From Acinetobacter sp. UBA3106 (GTDB lineage Bacteria; Pseudomonadota; Gammaproteobacteria; Pseudomonadales; Moraxellaceae): a stretch of 63,380 bases of DNA. This document shows, one piece after another, positions 54,936-62,915 of this stretch; position 1 is the first letter of the stretch, and each line of letters begins with the position of its first letter. Below the pieces are notes generated by a model. It was not told the DNA's origin. It was given only the letters and a program-made list of their open reading frames with translations, and made no database searches. The stretch spans positions 108,345 through 171,724 of the forward strand of contig DFAM01000013.1 in assembly GCA_002365595.1 (NCBI GenBank), in the 5' to 3' direction. The translations under genes were made by a program, and so were the position numbers.

Positions 54936-56159
54936 TTAATTACAAAATGCCGCGATACCGGTTTGCGCACGACCCAGAATCAGAGCATGGACATCATGGG
55001 TACCTTCATAAGTATTCACCACTTCAAGGTTTACGAGATGACGCGCCACGCCAAATTCATCGCTGATGCCGTTGCCGCCCATCATGTCACGCGCTACACG
55101 GGCAATATCCAAAGCCTTGCCACAGTTATTGCGCTTGATTAATGAAGTGCCTTCAACTGCTGCAATGCCTTCATCCTTCATGCGGCCAAAACGTAACGCC
55201 GCCTGCAAACCCAAGGCAATTTCAGTTTGCATATCCGCCAGTTTCTTTTGAATCAGCTGATTGGCAGCCAGTGGACGGCCGAACTGCTTACGGTCCATGG
55301 TGTATCGATGCGCCGTGTGCCAGCAGAATTCTGCCGCACCCATCGCGCCCCAGGCAATGCCATAACGGGCGCTGTTCAGACAGGTAAATGGACCTTTCAA
55401 GCCACGCACTTCAGGGAAAGCATTTTCTTCTGGAACAAACACATTATCCATCACGATTTCACCGGTAATTGAAGCACGCAGGCCCACTTTTCCGTGAATG
55501 GCAGGAGCCGAAAGCCCTTCCCAACCTTTTTCCAGAATAAAGCCGCGGATATCACCCACATTGCCCTCAGCAGACACTTCCTTGGCCCAGACCACAAAAA
55601 CATCTGCAATCGGACTATTGGTAATCCACATTTTTGCACCAGTTAAGCGGTAACCACCGTCGACTTTTTTGGCACGGCTAATCATGCTGCCCGGGTCAGA
55701 ACCATGATCCGGTTCGGTTAAACCAAAACAACCGATGTATTCACCTGTAGCAAGCTTCGGGAGATATTTCTGTTTTTGTTCTTCTGAACCAAACTCGTTG
55801 ATCGGCACCATCACCAGTGAACTTTGTACACTGGCCATAGAACGGTAGCCGGAATCGACATATTCAATTTCACGCGCCACCAGACCATAGCTGACATAAT
55901 TCAGACCAGCACCGCCATACTGTTCTGGAATAGTTGGGCCTAATAGGCCAAGTTCGCCCATTTCACGGAAGATTGTTGGATCAGTTTTTTCATGGCGGAA
56001 CTGTTCCAGCACACGCGGCTGTAATTTGTCCTGACAGTAAGCCTGCGCCGTATTGCGAATCATGCGTTCTTCTTCAGTCAATTGCTGTTCCAGTAAAAAT
56101 GGATCTTGCCAATTGAACTGAGCCTTTACCGTTTTTTTAGTATTCACCATTTGATTCAT
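54936..56159 (-). CDS. gcdH: Glutaryl-CoA dehydrogenase
   Basis: A 407-aa FAD enzyme turning glutaryl-CoA into crotonyl-CoA and CO2, passing electrons to EtfAB (25-27 kb). The C-terminal NTYEGTHDVHALILGRA with catalytic Glu385 is the glutaryl-CoA dehydrogenase form; CFGLTEPDHGSDP, KMWITNSPIADVF and ARDMMGGNGI are family blocks. GAGGAAGCG precedes the ATG at 56159. Start of the gcd operon, divergent from the LysR gene. Confidence 0.94.
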   Translation of the reverse strand: MNQMVNTKKTVKAQFNWQDPFLLEQQLTEEERMIRNTAQAYCQDKLQPRVLEQFRHEKTDPTIFREMGELGLLGPTIPEQYGGAGLNYVSYGLVAREIEYVDSGYRSMASVQSSLVMVPINEFGSEEQKQKYLPKLATGEYIGCFGLTEPDHGSDPGSMISRAKKVDGGYRLTGAKMWITNSPIADVFVVWAKEVSAEGNVGDIRGFILEKGWEGLSAPAIHGKVGLRASITGEIVMDNVFVPEENAFPEVRGLKGPFTCLNSARYGIAWGAMGAAEFCWHTAHRYTMDRKQFGRPLAANQLIQKKLADMQTEIALGLQAALRFGRMKDEGIAAVEGTSLIKRNNCGKALDIARVARDMMGGNGISDEFGVARHLVNLEVVNTYEGTHDVHALILGRAQTGIAAFCN

Positions 56160-56245
56160 CGCTTCCTCTGCCTGAGATCAGTTTTCTTTGTTTGATTCGA
56201 TGCTATGTTTGAATAGCCAATCTTTCAAACGATAAATTTGCATGC

Positions 56246-56268
56246 AGATATTCCATTTACACATATCT
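56246..56268. promoter_or_regulatory. LysR-type operator (T-N11-A) between gcdR and gcdH
   Basis: AGATAT-N11-ATATCT: perfect palindromic arms 11 bases apart, with T at 56251 and A at 56263, the classic LysR box. It lies about midway in the 245-base divergent gap between gcdH and the LysR gene. Confidence 0.65.
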
Positions 56269-56404
56269 CAATAATTTTTGGTTTTTTGTGTGCTTATACT
56301 GCTCTGCCAATAATCACCTTAAATAGATTTAAAGACTAAAGTCGAATAGGTTGCTGTTTGAATTATGTCATTTTGAAATATCTTCCAGATAAAAGAACTT
56401 ATCT

Positions 56405-57343
56405 ATGCGTCGAAGTATTCCCTCACTCCAGAGCCTGCTCTGCTTTGAATCGGCTGCAAAACATGCCAGTTATACCCATGCATCTCAGGAACTTTTTATC
56501 ACCCAAAGTGCGGTTTCTCGGCAAATCCAGCAACTGGAAGAATTTCTGGGAGTCAGTTTATTTACCCGGACCCGTCATGGCGTAGAACTCACTCATGCCG
56601 GGCAGCAATATTATAAAAGCATTCAGCCTTATTTAAGTGGGCTTGAACAAAGCACGCTGGATGTCATGTCGCATAAAGGTTTGGGCGGCACCCTGAAATT
56701 GGGCGTGGTTCCGACCTTTGCCACCCGCTGGTTATTGCCTAAATTGCATCGTTTCAATACCCGTTACCCTGAAATTACCGTGCATCTGGAAACCAGTACC
56801 AAACCGTTTTTATTTAATGAAAATATCTTTGATGCTGCCATTTATGCCGGCACACCGCAGCAGATTGAACACTGGCCCGGCACGCAAACCCATTATTTAA
56901 TGCATGAAGATGTAGTTCCAGTATGTTCGCCAGCACTTATTCATAAACACTTTCCAGCTGCCAAAATGGTGAATGAAATCAGTTTTGATCTGGATGCAGA
57001 GCAACTGGTACAGCTGCCTTTACTCCAGCAGACCACCCGTCCGAGCATTTGGGAAGAATGGTTTGCCCATCATCAGATCAAGCATGCCAATCCTTTTGAA
57101 GGTCAACGACATGAACTGTTTTCCATGCTCGCTGTAGCGGCCAATCATGGCATGGGCATGGCACTGATTCCGCAAATGCTGATTGAACAGGAATTACAGG
57201 GAAAAAAATTGGTGATTGCATCTACTAAAAAACTGGAAGGTCGGCGTGCCTATTATCTGGTGCATTCCAGCCAGGAAAGCTCGCCTTTAATTCAAAAATT
57301 TGTCGACTGGATGCAACAGGAATTGTTAACTTCAATACAGTAA
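56405..57343 (+). CDS. gcdR: LysR-family regulator, probable GcdR
   Basis: A 312-aa regulator: winged helix-turn-helix (LQSLLCFESAAKHASYTHAS to TQSAVSRQIQQLEEF, about residues 8-55) and a LysR substrate-binding domain with LKLGVVPTFATRWLLPKL, GcvA-like. It is divergent from gcdH, with a T-N11-A site between, so it should activate the glutarate genes in response to glutarate or a related acid. The name is by position and family, not by alignment. Confidence 0.82.
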   Translation: MRRSIPSLQSLLCFESAAKHASYTHASQELFITQSAVSRQIQQLEEFLGVSLFTRTRHGVELTHAGQQYYKSIQPYLSGLEQSTLDVMSHKGLGGTLKLGVVPTFATRWLLPKLHRFNTRYPEITVHLETSTKPFLFNENIFDAAIYAGTPQQIEHWPGTQTHYLMHEDVVPVCSPALIHKHFPAAKMVNEISFDLDAEQLVQLPLLQQTTRPSIWEEWFAHHQIKHANPFEGQRHELFSMLAVAANHGMGMALIPQMLIEQELQGKKLVIASTKKLEGRRAYYLVHSSQESSPLIQKFVDWMQQELLTSIQ

Positions 57344-57622
57344 AACCATTTGATTAAACATAGACATTGATAACGGCTTATTTATTCATACTCTTCGAAA
57401 ATATAGGGACTGAACTTATATCTACCGGATTTGATATTGCTCCCGATATAAAAAGCCCTTACACAGTCATAATGGCCTTTTTTTAGTCTTGTTTTTTATA
57501 AATTTCTGCTGAATTTTACGATCAAGTTCTTCGGTAACTATTCAGCTAGAAATCAGAAAATACATACTTTTTAAAATCTATTTTTATAGAAATTCAACAT
57601 CTGGACAAAGTCACAGACATTA
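57344..57622. other. Intergenic DNA between gcdR and tRNA-Ser
   Basis: AT-rich with no ORF. A short imperfect hairpin near 57449-57485 (AAAAAGCCCTTAC to GGCCTTTTTTT) may end gcdR. Nothing else seen. Confidence 0.4.
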
Positions 57623-57651
57623 AAAAAGCCCCTGTTTTCACAAGGGCTTTT
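57623..57651 (-). terminator. Terminator of tRNA-Ser
   Basis: AAAAAGCCC pairs with GGGCTTTT; on the minus strand it follows the tRNA 3' end and ends in Ts. Confidence 0.8.
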
Positions 57652-57656
57652 GAATT

Positions 57657-57746
57657 TGGCGGAAGCGGTGAGATTCGAACTCACGGAGGACTCGCACCCT
57701 CGTCGGTTTTCAAGACCGGTGCATTAAACCGCTCTGCCACGCTTCC
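57657..57746 (-). tRNA. tRNA-Ser (anticodon UGA)
   Basis: 90 nt on the minus strand including an encoded CCA. Acceptor stem GGAAGCG/CGCTTCC, D arm GCAGAGCGG, anticodon loop CTTGAAA with UGA, long serine-type variable arm GAGGGTGCGAGTCCTC, and T arm GTGAG/CTCAC. The outermost anticodon-stem pair is a C-A mismatch. Confidence 0.95.
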
Positions 57747-57836
57747 AATGGCGGCTATGATATAAATAAAATCCTAACTTGGCAAATACTTTTCCATGTT
57801 TTTCTTATCAATCGCTTAAAATAAAAACAAAACAAG

Positions 57837-58331
57837 TTAATTTGCTGAATTTTCAGGCTTTTCATAACGAATTACATTCACATACCATAGTTTTTCACCA
57901 GAGGGAGTCATTACTTTCACTTCATCATCGACCTGTTTTCCCAGTAAAGCTCGTGCCATTGGCGAATCAATGGAAATATGCTGCGGATGATGATCATAAA
58001 TTTCATCTACACCAACTATGCGCAAGGTTTTTTGCTCCCCTTCCTCATTTTCAATTTCAACCCAGGCACCAAAATATACTTTGCCTTCTTGTTCGGGAGA
58101 AAAATCAATGATGCGCAGCTCTTCCAGACGCTTACCCAGATAACGAACACGGCGGTCAATCTTACGTAAAATTTGTTTGTTGTACTGGTAATCAGCGTTT
58201 TCCGAACGATCGCCGAGACTAGCTGCCCAGTTCACTTTCTTAGTAATTTCTGGCCGTTCTTCATGCCACAAGTGTTGTAATTCTGCGGCTAATTTGTCAT
58301 GTCCAGCACGTGTAATTAAGTTAGATTTCAT
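57837..58331 (-). CDS. greB: Transcription elongation factor GreB
   Basis: A 164-aa protein that rescues backtracked RNA polymerase. N-terminal coiled coil (about residues 5-80) with LGDRSENADYQY, whose acidic tip enters the polymerase channel, then a C-terminal FKBP-like domain with ISIDSPMARALLGKQVDDEV. The N-terminus without the GreA start motif and the length favour GreB over GreA. Confidence 0.92.
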   Translation of the reverse strand: MKSNLITRAGHDKLAAELQHLWHEERPEITKKVNWAASLGDRSENADYQYNKQILRKIDRRVRYLGKRLEELRIIDFSPEQEGKVYFGAWVEIENEEGEQKTLRIVGVDEIYDHHPQHISIDSPMARALLGKQVDDEVKVMTPSGEKLWYVNVIRYEKPENSAN

Positions 58332-58694
58332 GATAATTTTTGAAGTTATGCTTACATTTTGCTTACAAGAATTGTCTATTCTATCCCCTATTTACACACA
58401 ACTAAAGTTTATAAAATTAATTCCCTAATAAAATTAGTTTGTTATGTTACAAATTTTTAAAAACTTTCGTACAAAATTTGACAAGTATATTTTTCAGCCT
58501 TATTATGCGCGCATGTTTTTAGATTGTTTAATTTTTAATCTATGTAGAAATTCTACATGATTCTCCTTTTAATCTTATGTCATTTTGAATGACGTCATGA
58601 CTGCCCAACCCTTATTGAATTTATCAAACTTGAAAAAGTCTGAGGCTGTGCGCCTTTACTTTTTAGGGCATAAATTACTTGTAGCGGAGACAAC
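58332..58694. other. greB / transglycosylase intergenic region with a long leader
   Basis: 363 AT-rich bases. Contents: the promoter at 58478-58506, a perfect inverted repeat ATGTAGAA-a-TTCTACAT (58542-58558), an ATGACGTCAT palindrome (58589-58598), and a hairpin AAAAAGT/ACTTTTT with inner GAGGC/GCCTT (58633-58664). A 15-codon frame at 58513-58560 has no ribosome-binding site and is not claimed. Confidence 0.5.
58478..58506 (+). promoter_or_regulatory. Strong sigma-70 promoter of the MltF-like gene
   Basis: TTGACA (58478-58483), exact 17-base spacer, TATTAT (58501-58506). It would give a leader of about 180 bases before the ATG at 58695. Confidence 0.7.
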
Positions 58695-59804
58695 ATGCAC
58701 AGTAGTTCAACTTCTGGGGCGAGGCTTTGCCTTAACTCATTAACTTCTTCTCTCTCATTAAAAATTCTTGCATTTAGTACCCTGTTATTTCCTTTTCATA
58801 GTATCAATGCAAGTAAGTCGTTCCAATATGATTCTGTGGTCAGCGGCAAACAGCTCACTGTGGTTTCAGTAGAAAATTCAACCACAGTTTTTAAAGATGG
58901 TTCGCACCAACATGGTTTTGGGTATGACCTGGCACGTAACTATGCCAACAGCTTAAATGTTAAGCTGGTGTTTAAAACGGTGCCGGATAATGCCACAGCA
59001 CTGAAATGGGTTTCACAGGGTAAAGCCAACTTTGCCATGACGACTGCCAATATCAGTGAAATTGAACAAAAGCGTTTGACTTCTTTTTCAGCTACCTGTG
59101 GTGATATCAGCAGCTTGCAACAAAATGGCTTAAATACCAAACTGAATTGGGTATTTAGACATGCAGATGATCCGCTTACCCAAACTGCCAGCGGTTTTGT
59201 CTGTAAAGGTAAACAGTCGGGTGCAATTCGCCAGTTGGCATCCTTCTATAATCAGAATGTGGTGCAAGAACACTCATGGGATAGTATTCAGCGTGATTTA
59301 AATCAACGTATGCCGATTTATAAAGCCAGCTTTAAAAATACTGCAGCAAAATATGATTTAGATTGGCATTTATTGGCAGCGATTGGTTATCAGGAATCGT
59401 ATTTAAAACCGAATTCTGTTTCACCTACCGGTGTGCGTGGATTAATGATGCTGACCAACAGTACTGCAAGAGCCATGGGAGTCAGTAACCGAACTGACCC
59501 AGCTCAAAGTATTGAAGGTGGTGCGAAATATTATGACCAGATGTTAAGTCGCTATTCAGATGTGCCTTTACCTGACCGTAACTGGTACGCGCTGGTTGCC
59601 TATAATATGGGACCGGGCGCAGTGAATCAGATTCAAAAGCGTATTCAGGCCCAAGGTAAAAACCCGAATAACTGGGTCAATCTATATAGTTACTTAGATC
59701 GTAACAAGGCCAGCAATGGTCGTTACCGTCAGGCGGTGCAGTATGTCACCCGTATCCGTGCTTATTTAGAACATATTAAAACTTCAGAGCTAGTGAATAT
59801 TTAA
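58695..59804 (+). CDS. MltF-like membrane-bound lytic transglycosylase
   Basis: A 369-aa protein with an N-terminal hydrophobic signal (about residues 20-40). Residues about 50-160 resemble a solute-binding domain (LTVVSVENS, FGYDLARNYANSLNV, NFAMTTANIS); it seems to hold only the first lobe plus part of the second, so it is shorter than typical MltF. Then an SLT domain with catalytic Glu234 (QESYLKP), GVRGLMMLT and YNMGPGAV. It cleaves peptidoglycan between MurNAc and GlcNAc in the periplasm. GGAGACAAC precedes the ATG. Confidence 0.85.
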   Translation: MHSSSTSGARLCLNSLTSSLSLKILAFSTLLFPFHSINASKSFQYDSVVSGKQLTVVSVENSTTVFKDGSHQHGFGYDLARNYANSLNVKLVFKTVPDNATALKWVSQGKANFAMTTANISEIEQKRLTSFSATCGDISSLQQNGLNTKLNWVFRHADDPLTQTASGFVCKGKQSGAIRQLASFYNQNVVQEHSWDSIQRDLNQRMPIYKASFKNTAAKYDLDWHLLAAIGYQESYLKPNSVSPTGVRGLMMLTNSTARAMGVSNRTDPAQSIEGGAKYYDQMLSRYSDVPLPDRNWYALVAYNMGPGAVNQIQKRIQAQGKNPNNWVNLYSYLDRNKASNGRYRQAVQYVTRIRAYLEHIKTSELVNI

Positions 59805-59814
59805 TATCTTACAG

Positions 59815-59855
59815 GCATAAAAAAAGCTTACCTCAGGGTAAGCTTTTTTTATGCT
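59815..59855. terminator. Bidirectional terminator after the MltF-like gene
   Basis: An 18-bp stem, GCATAAAAAAAGCTTACC against GGTAAGCTTTTTTTATGC, around a short TCAG loop; serves both strands. Confidence 0.9.
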
Positions 59856-59892
59856 TAAAATGACTCAAGCAATGATTTTTTAGCAAAATAGC

Positions 59893-60276
59893 TTAAGTTG
59901 TTTGCTCAAGTACTTTCTTGAATAAATCTTTTTGTTCTTGGCTTGGCTTCGCTGTTTGTAAAGCCATTAATTGTGACATATCGCCTTGAACCTTGATTTT
60001 ACCGGTCATAAATGCTTGCATTGCTGCAGCCATGTCAAATTCCAGGAACACTTTACGAAGAGTTTCACCATCCATGTTCAAAGTAGTTTTGGCATTTGAA
60101 GATAGACCTTTTTTAATTGCACCACCATCCAAAGACAGTTCAGTATTACCTTGTGTATCAGACACCACCAAGTTGATTGCTAAATTTGCCAGTGCCGGCG
60201 GCAAGTTTAAATCACCAGCTTGCGTAGTTAATGTTTCTACAGTTGAAAACCAATCATCAGTTAAAAAGGCAGGCAT
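59893..60276 (-). CDS. SCP2 sterol-binding domain protein
   Basis: A 127-aa small soluble protein with the SCP2 lipid-binding fold: ALANLAINLVVSD strand region, then AKTTLNMDGETLRKVFLEFDMAAAMQAFMTGKIKVQGDMSQ in pieces, with the family motif GKIKVQGDM. It probably binds a lipid or acyl group; role unknown. GAGGAAAGATC precedes the ATG. It lies alone on the minus strand. Confidence 0.88.
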   Translation of the reverse strand: MPAFLTDDWFSTVETLTTQAGDLNLPPALANLAINLVVSDTQGNTELSLDGGAIKKGLSSNAKTTLNMDGETLRKVFLEFDMAAAMQAFMTGKIKVQGDMSQLMALQTAKPSQEQKDLFKKVLEQTT

Positions 60277-60448
60277 GATCTTTCCTCAATTTATTTGTTC
60301 ATTTGTGTCGCCTATCCAGACAACATCTTTGGTAAGCTATTTTGCTTGAAGATTGTTATAGCATGTAAAATTGTTTTCTGCTTAACGTTTTTTGTACGAT
60401 GCGTTCAATTTTTATGTTTTTAATACATTTATAAATAAATCAGATATA

Positions 60449-60480
60449 TAAAATAGACACCAATCCTAAAATTGGTGTCT
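60449..60480 (-). terminator. Terminator of ttcA
   Basis: Perfect stem AGACACCAAT/ATTGGTGTCT (60455-60480); on the minus strand it is followed by ATTTTATAT, a weak T-tract. Confidence 0.7.
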
Positions 60481-60490
60481 GAAAATACTC

Positions 60491-61411
60491 TTATTCTGCA
60501 GCAAAACCTAAATTGACCATATTGATCCGTTTATTTTGCCCTTCTTCTTCAGTTGAGCAACTGCCGGTAAAATCAATTTCACGTTGTGCATCTAAAGCTT
60601 CAAAGTCAAACAATTCGCGGTCCGCCAGTTGTGAAGGCGATACATTCTGCATGGCACCAAAAATACTGTGTAAACGTTTCGGATATTGAGCATCCCATTC
60701 ACGCAGCATATTGTTAATCATCGCGCGCTGTAGATTTTCCTGTGAACCACACAAGTTACACGGAATAATCGGGAACTGGCGCATTTCCGCATATTTGATG
60801 ATGTCTTTTTCTTCCACATAAGCCAGCGGACGAATCAGGATATTTTTCTTGTCCGATGACAATAGTTTTGGTGGCATAGCCTTCAAGCTGCCGCCATGGA
60901 ACAGGTTCAAGAAAAAAGTCGCCATAATGTCATCACGGTGATGACCTAAAGCCACTTTGGTCGCACCAATTTCCTGTGCAAAGCCATATAATGAACCACG
61001 ACGTAAACGTGAACATACGGCGCAGTAGGTTTTGCCTTCAGGGGTCAATTTTTTGGTAATGCTATAGGTGTCTTTTTCCAGAATATAATAAGGAATGTTA
61101 TTTTCTTCTAAATAACGTGGCAAGACATCTTCAGGGAAACCCGGCTGCTTTTGGTCAAGGTTCACTGCAACCACATCAAAATTGATCGGTGCAATTCGTT
61201 TGAACTGCAACAGAATATCCAGCAAGGTATAACTGTCTTTACCACCAGAAATACACACCATTACCTTGTCGCCCTCTTCGATCATTTTAAAATCACGAAT
61301 GGCATGACCGACTTGACGGCGAAGCTTTTTCAACAAACGGTAATATGCCGAACTAGTTGGCAGTTCTGGTTTGAAATTAAATCCTTGTTCGGACTCAACT
61401 GGCGAGTACAT
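60491..61411 (-). CDS. ttcA: tRNA 2-thiocytidine(32) synthetase TtcA
   Basis: A 306-aa Fe-S enzyme that thiolates C32 of some tRNAs. PP-loop SGGKDSYTL (about residues 54-62), cysteine motif TYCAVCSRLRRG, and the second CNLCG (IIPCNLCGSQ) for the 4Fe-4S cluster; LGHHRDDIMATFFLNL is also typical. Single gene on the minus strand next to a DnaA-box-rich gap. Confidence 0.94.
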   Translation of the reverse strand: MYSPVESEQGFNFKPELPTSSAYYRLLKKLRRQVGHAIRDFKMIEEGDKVMVCISGGKDSYTLLDILLQFKRIAPINFDVVAVNLDQKQPGFPEDVLPRYLEENNIPYYILEKDTYSITKKLTPEGKTYCAVCSRLRRGSLYGFAQEIGATKVALGHHRDDIMATFFLNLFHGGSLKAMPPKLLSSDKKNILIRPLAYVEEKDIIKYAEMRQFPIIPCNLCGSQENLQRAMINNMLREWDAQYPKRLHSIFGAMQNVSPSQLADRELFDFEALDAQREIDFTGSCSTEEEGQNKRINMVNLGFAAE

Positions 61412-61910
61412 AGACGAGATTTACCCATAAATAAAAATACCGCGCAATTTTATCCGATTCAGACTTAACAAGCACCAAAAGAATGTAATTTCTGCAAATT
61501 GCTTATTAATACCTTTTTCATCTAAAACGTTTAAGTTTATTTTGACCTTGCCAGTTCATATTTTAGCCACAATGCTTGCTATTTGTACTTTTCCACAGTT
61601 GTCCACAAAACCTGTGGATAACTTTGTGGATTTTAAATCGCTTGACAAGGTGTCGGACCTGTTATTTAAGGCTTCTATTTAAATTGATCATTTTTTGATC
61701 AATTTTGTTATTATTTAAAATCAATGACTTAAGTGTGTCAAGTTATCCTGATTAAAAAAAAATTAAAAAATTTTTTGATTACTATCTCAACAAACGGCTC
61801 TTGATTTTTACAAACTATTGGTGATTTTTTTGTAGTAATACTTTCCATCTTGTTTTTTTTTGTTAAACTCCACTTGTAATGTTTGGAACAGATTTTTTCT
61901 ATCTATAAAA
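61412..61910. other. AT-rich gap with a DnaA-box cluster and palindrome
   Basis: A perfect DnaA box lies on the minus strand (TGTGGATAA, 61613-61621). Near matches are TTGTCCACA (61599-61607), TTTCCACAG (61590-61598) and TGTGGATTT (61626-61634), four sites in 45 bases. About 50 bases on, AAATTGATCA-tttttt-TGATCAATTT (61681-61706) is a perfect inverted repeat. The rest is AT-rich with T-runs. No gene is seen before the ATG at 61911. Confidence 0.6.
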
Positions 61911-62780
61911 ATGAAAAATAACTTTGCAAAAATTGGACTTTATTTTTTGGGGTTTGTGGCAGTTCATTCTGTTGCAACGACCAGTTATGCCGGCCAAACC
62001 ATTTATCAGTTAAAAGATTCAAATGGTACGACTTTGCTCACCAATAAGAAAAATCGTTATAACCATCTTAAAATCGAGAAAAAGACCTATTATCCAGACA
62101 GCAATATCCATAGCTATAGTAACTGGGGCTCATCTGAAGCTTCGGTTCTACCGAGTTATAGTCGCAATAAAAATGCTTTTGATCCCATTATTAAACAGGC
62201 CGCTTCTCAACATGGCATATCTGAGGGCCTGATTAAAGCGGTCATGCATACTGAATCAGGTTTTAATGTTAATGCACGTTCGCCTGTAGGGGCACAAGGA
62301 CTGATGCAGCTCATGCCTGCCACTGCCAGACGCTTTAATGTTTCCAACGCTTTCGATCCACATCAAAATATTATGGGTGGAGCAAAATATCTGGCTTGGC
62401 TGATGAAACGTTTTAATGGCAACACCTCTTTAGTTTTAGCCAGCTATAATGCAGGTGAAGGCAATGTCGCCAAATATGGCGGTATTCCTCCCTTTAAAGA
62501 AACCCAGGATTATGTCAGACGGGTCAGCAGCCGTTATAGCAACTTATACTCCAACGGCATTGCCAGCAGTTCTGGTTCAAATCATGATTCTTATAGCAAT
62601 AATGCAAGAATTATTGCGCAATCGGGTTCTGATGAGTCCTCTTCCAGCTCGCCCCCTCAATACAGTGCACAACGGCAAATTATTATGGCCTCTGACGGGA
62701 GTTTTACTGACGCCCCTTCAGGCTCATATGCCACGGCACATGCAACGGCTTCAGCAAAAATTTCAATCGCTGATAATTAA
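61911..62780 (+). CDS. DUF4124/SLT lytic transglycosylase
   Basis: A 289-aa periplasmic protein. Signal peptide (about residues 1-27, VATTSYA then GQTIYQLK), a DUF4124-like N-terminal segment (IYQLKDSNGTTLLTNKK), an SLT domain (about 95-215) with catalytic Glu115 in HTESGFN, SPVGAQGLMQLMPATA and SYNAGEGNVAKYGG, and a Ser-rich, low-complexity tail. It cleaves glycan strands of peptidoglycan. The frame is open from 61860, but the signal peptide fixes the start at the ATG 61911. It is followed by htpX. Confidence 0.9.
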   Translation: MKNNFAKIGLYFLGFVAVHSVATTSYAGQTIYQLKDSNGTTLLTNKKNRYNHLKIEKKTYYPDSNIHSYSNWGSSEASVLPSYSRNKNAFDPIIKQAASQHGISEGLIKAVMHTESGFNVNARSPVGAQGLMQLMPATARRFNVSNAFDPHQNIMGGAKYLAWLMKRFNGNTSLVLASYNAGEGNVAKYGGIPPFKETQDYVRRVSSRYSNLYSNGIASSSGSNHDSYSNNARIIAQSGSDESSSSSPPQYSAQRQIIMASDGSFTDAPSGSYATAHATASAKISIADN

Positions 62781-62915
62781 ATTGTTTTAGAAACTGCATC
62801 ATTATAGAGTTTTATGAATTTTTCCTTGAATTTTTAAGACTTACACCTCATATTTACTGAGATGATTTTTGATTTATAAATCAGATTATTTTTTTATTAT
62901 AAGAGGATTTTCTCA

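Noticed and set aside
58513..58560. 15-codon leader peptide frame
   Set aside because: No ribosome-binding site and no residue bias to suggest attenuation.
61412..61910. Chromosome replication origin
   Set aside because: DnaA boxes are present but the typical dnaA-dnaN-rpmH context is absent; a minor DnaA locus is more likely.
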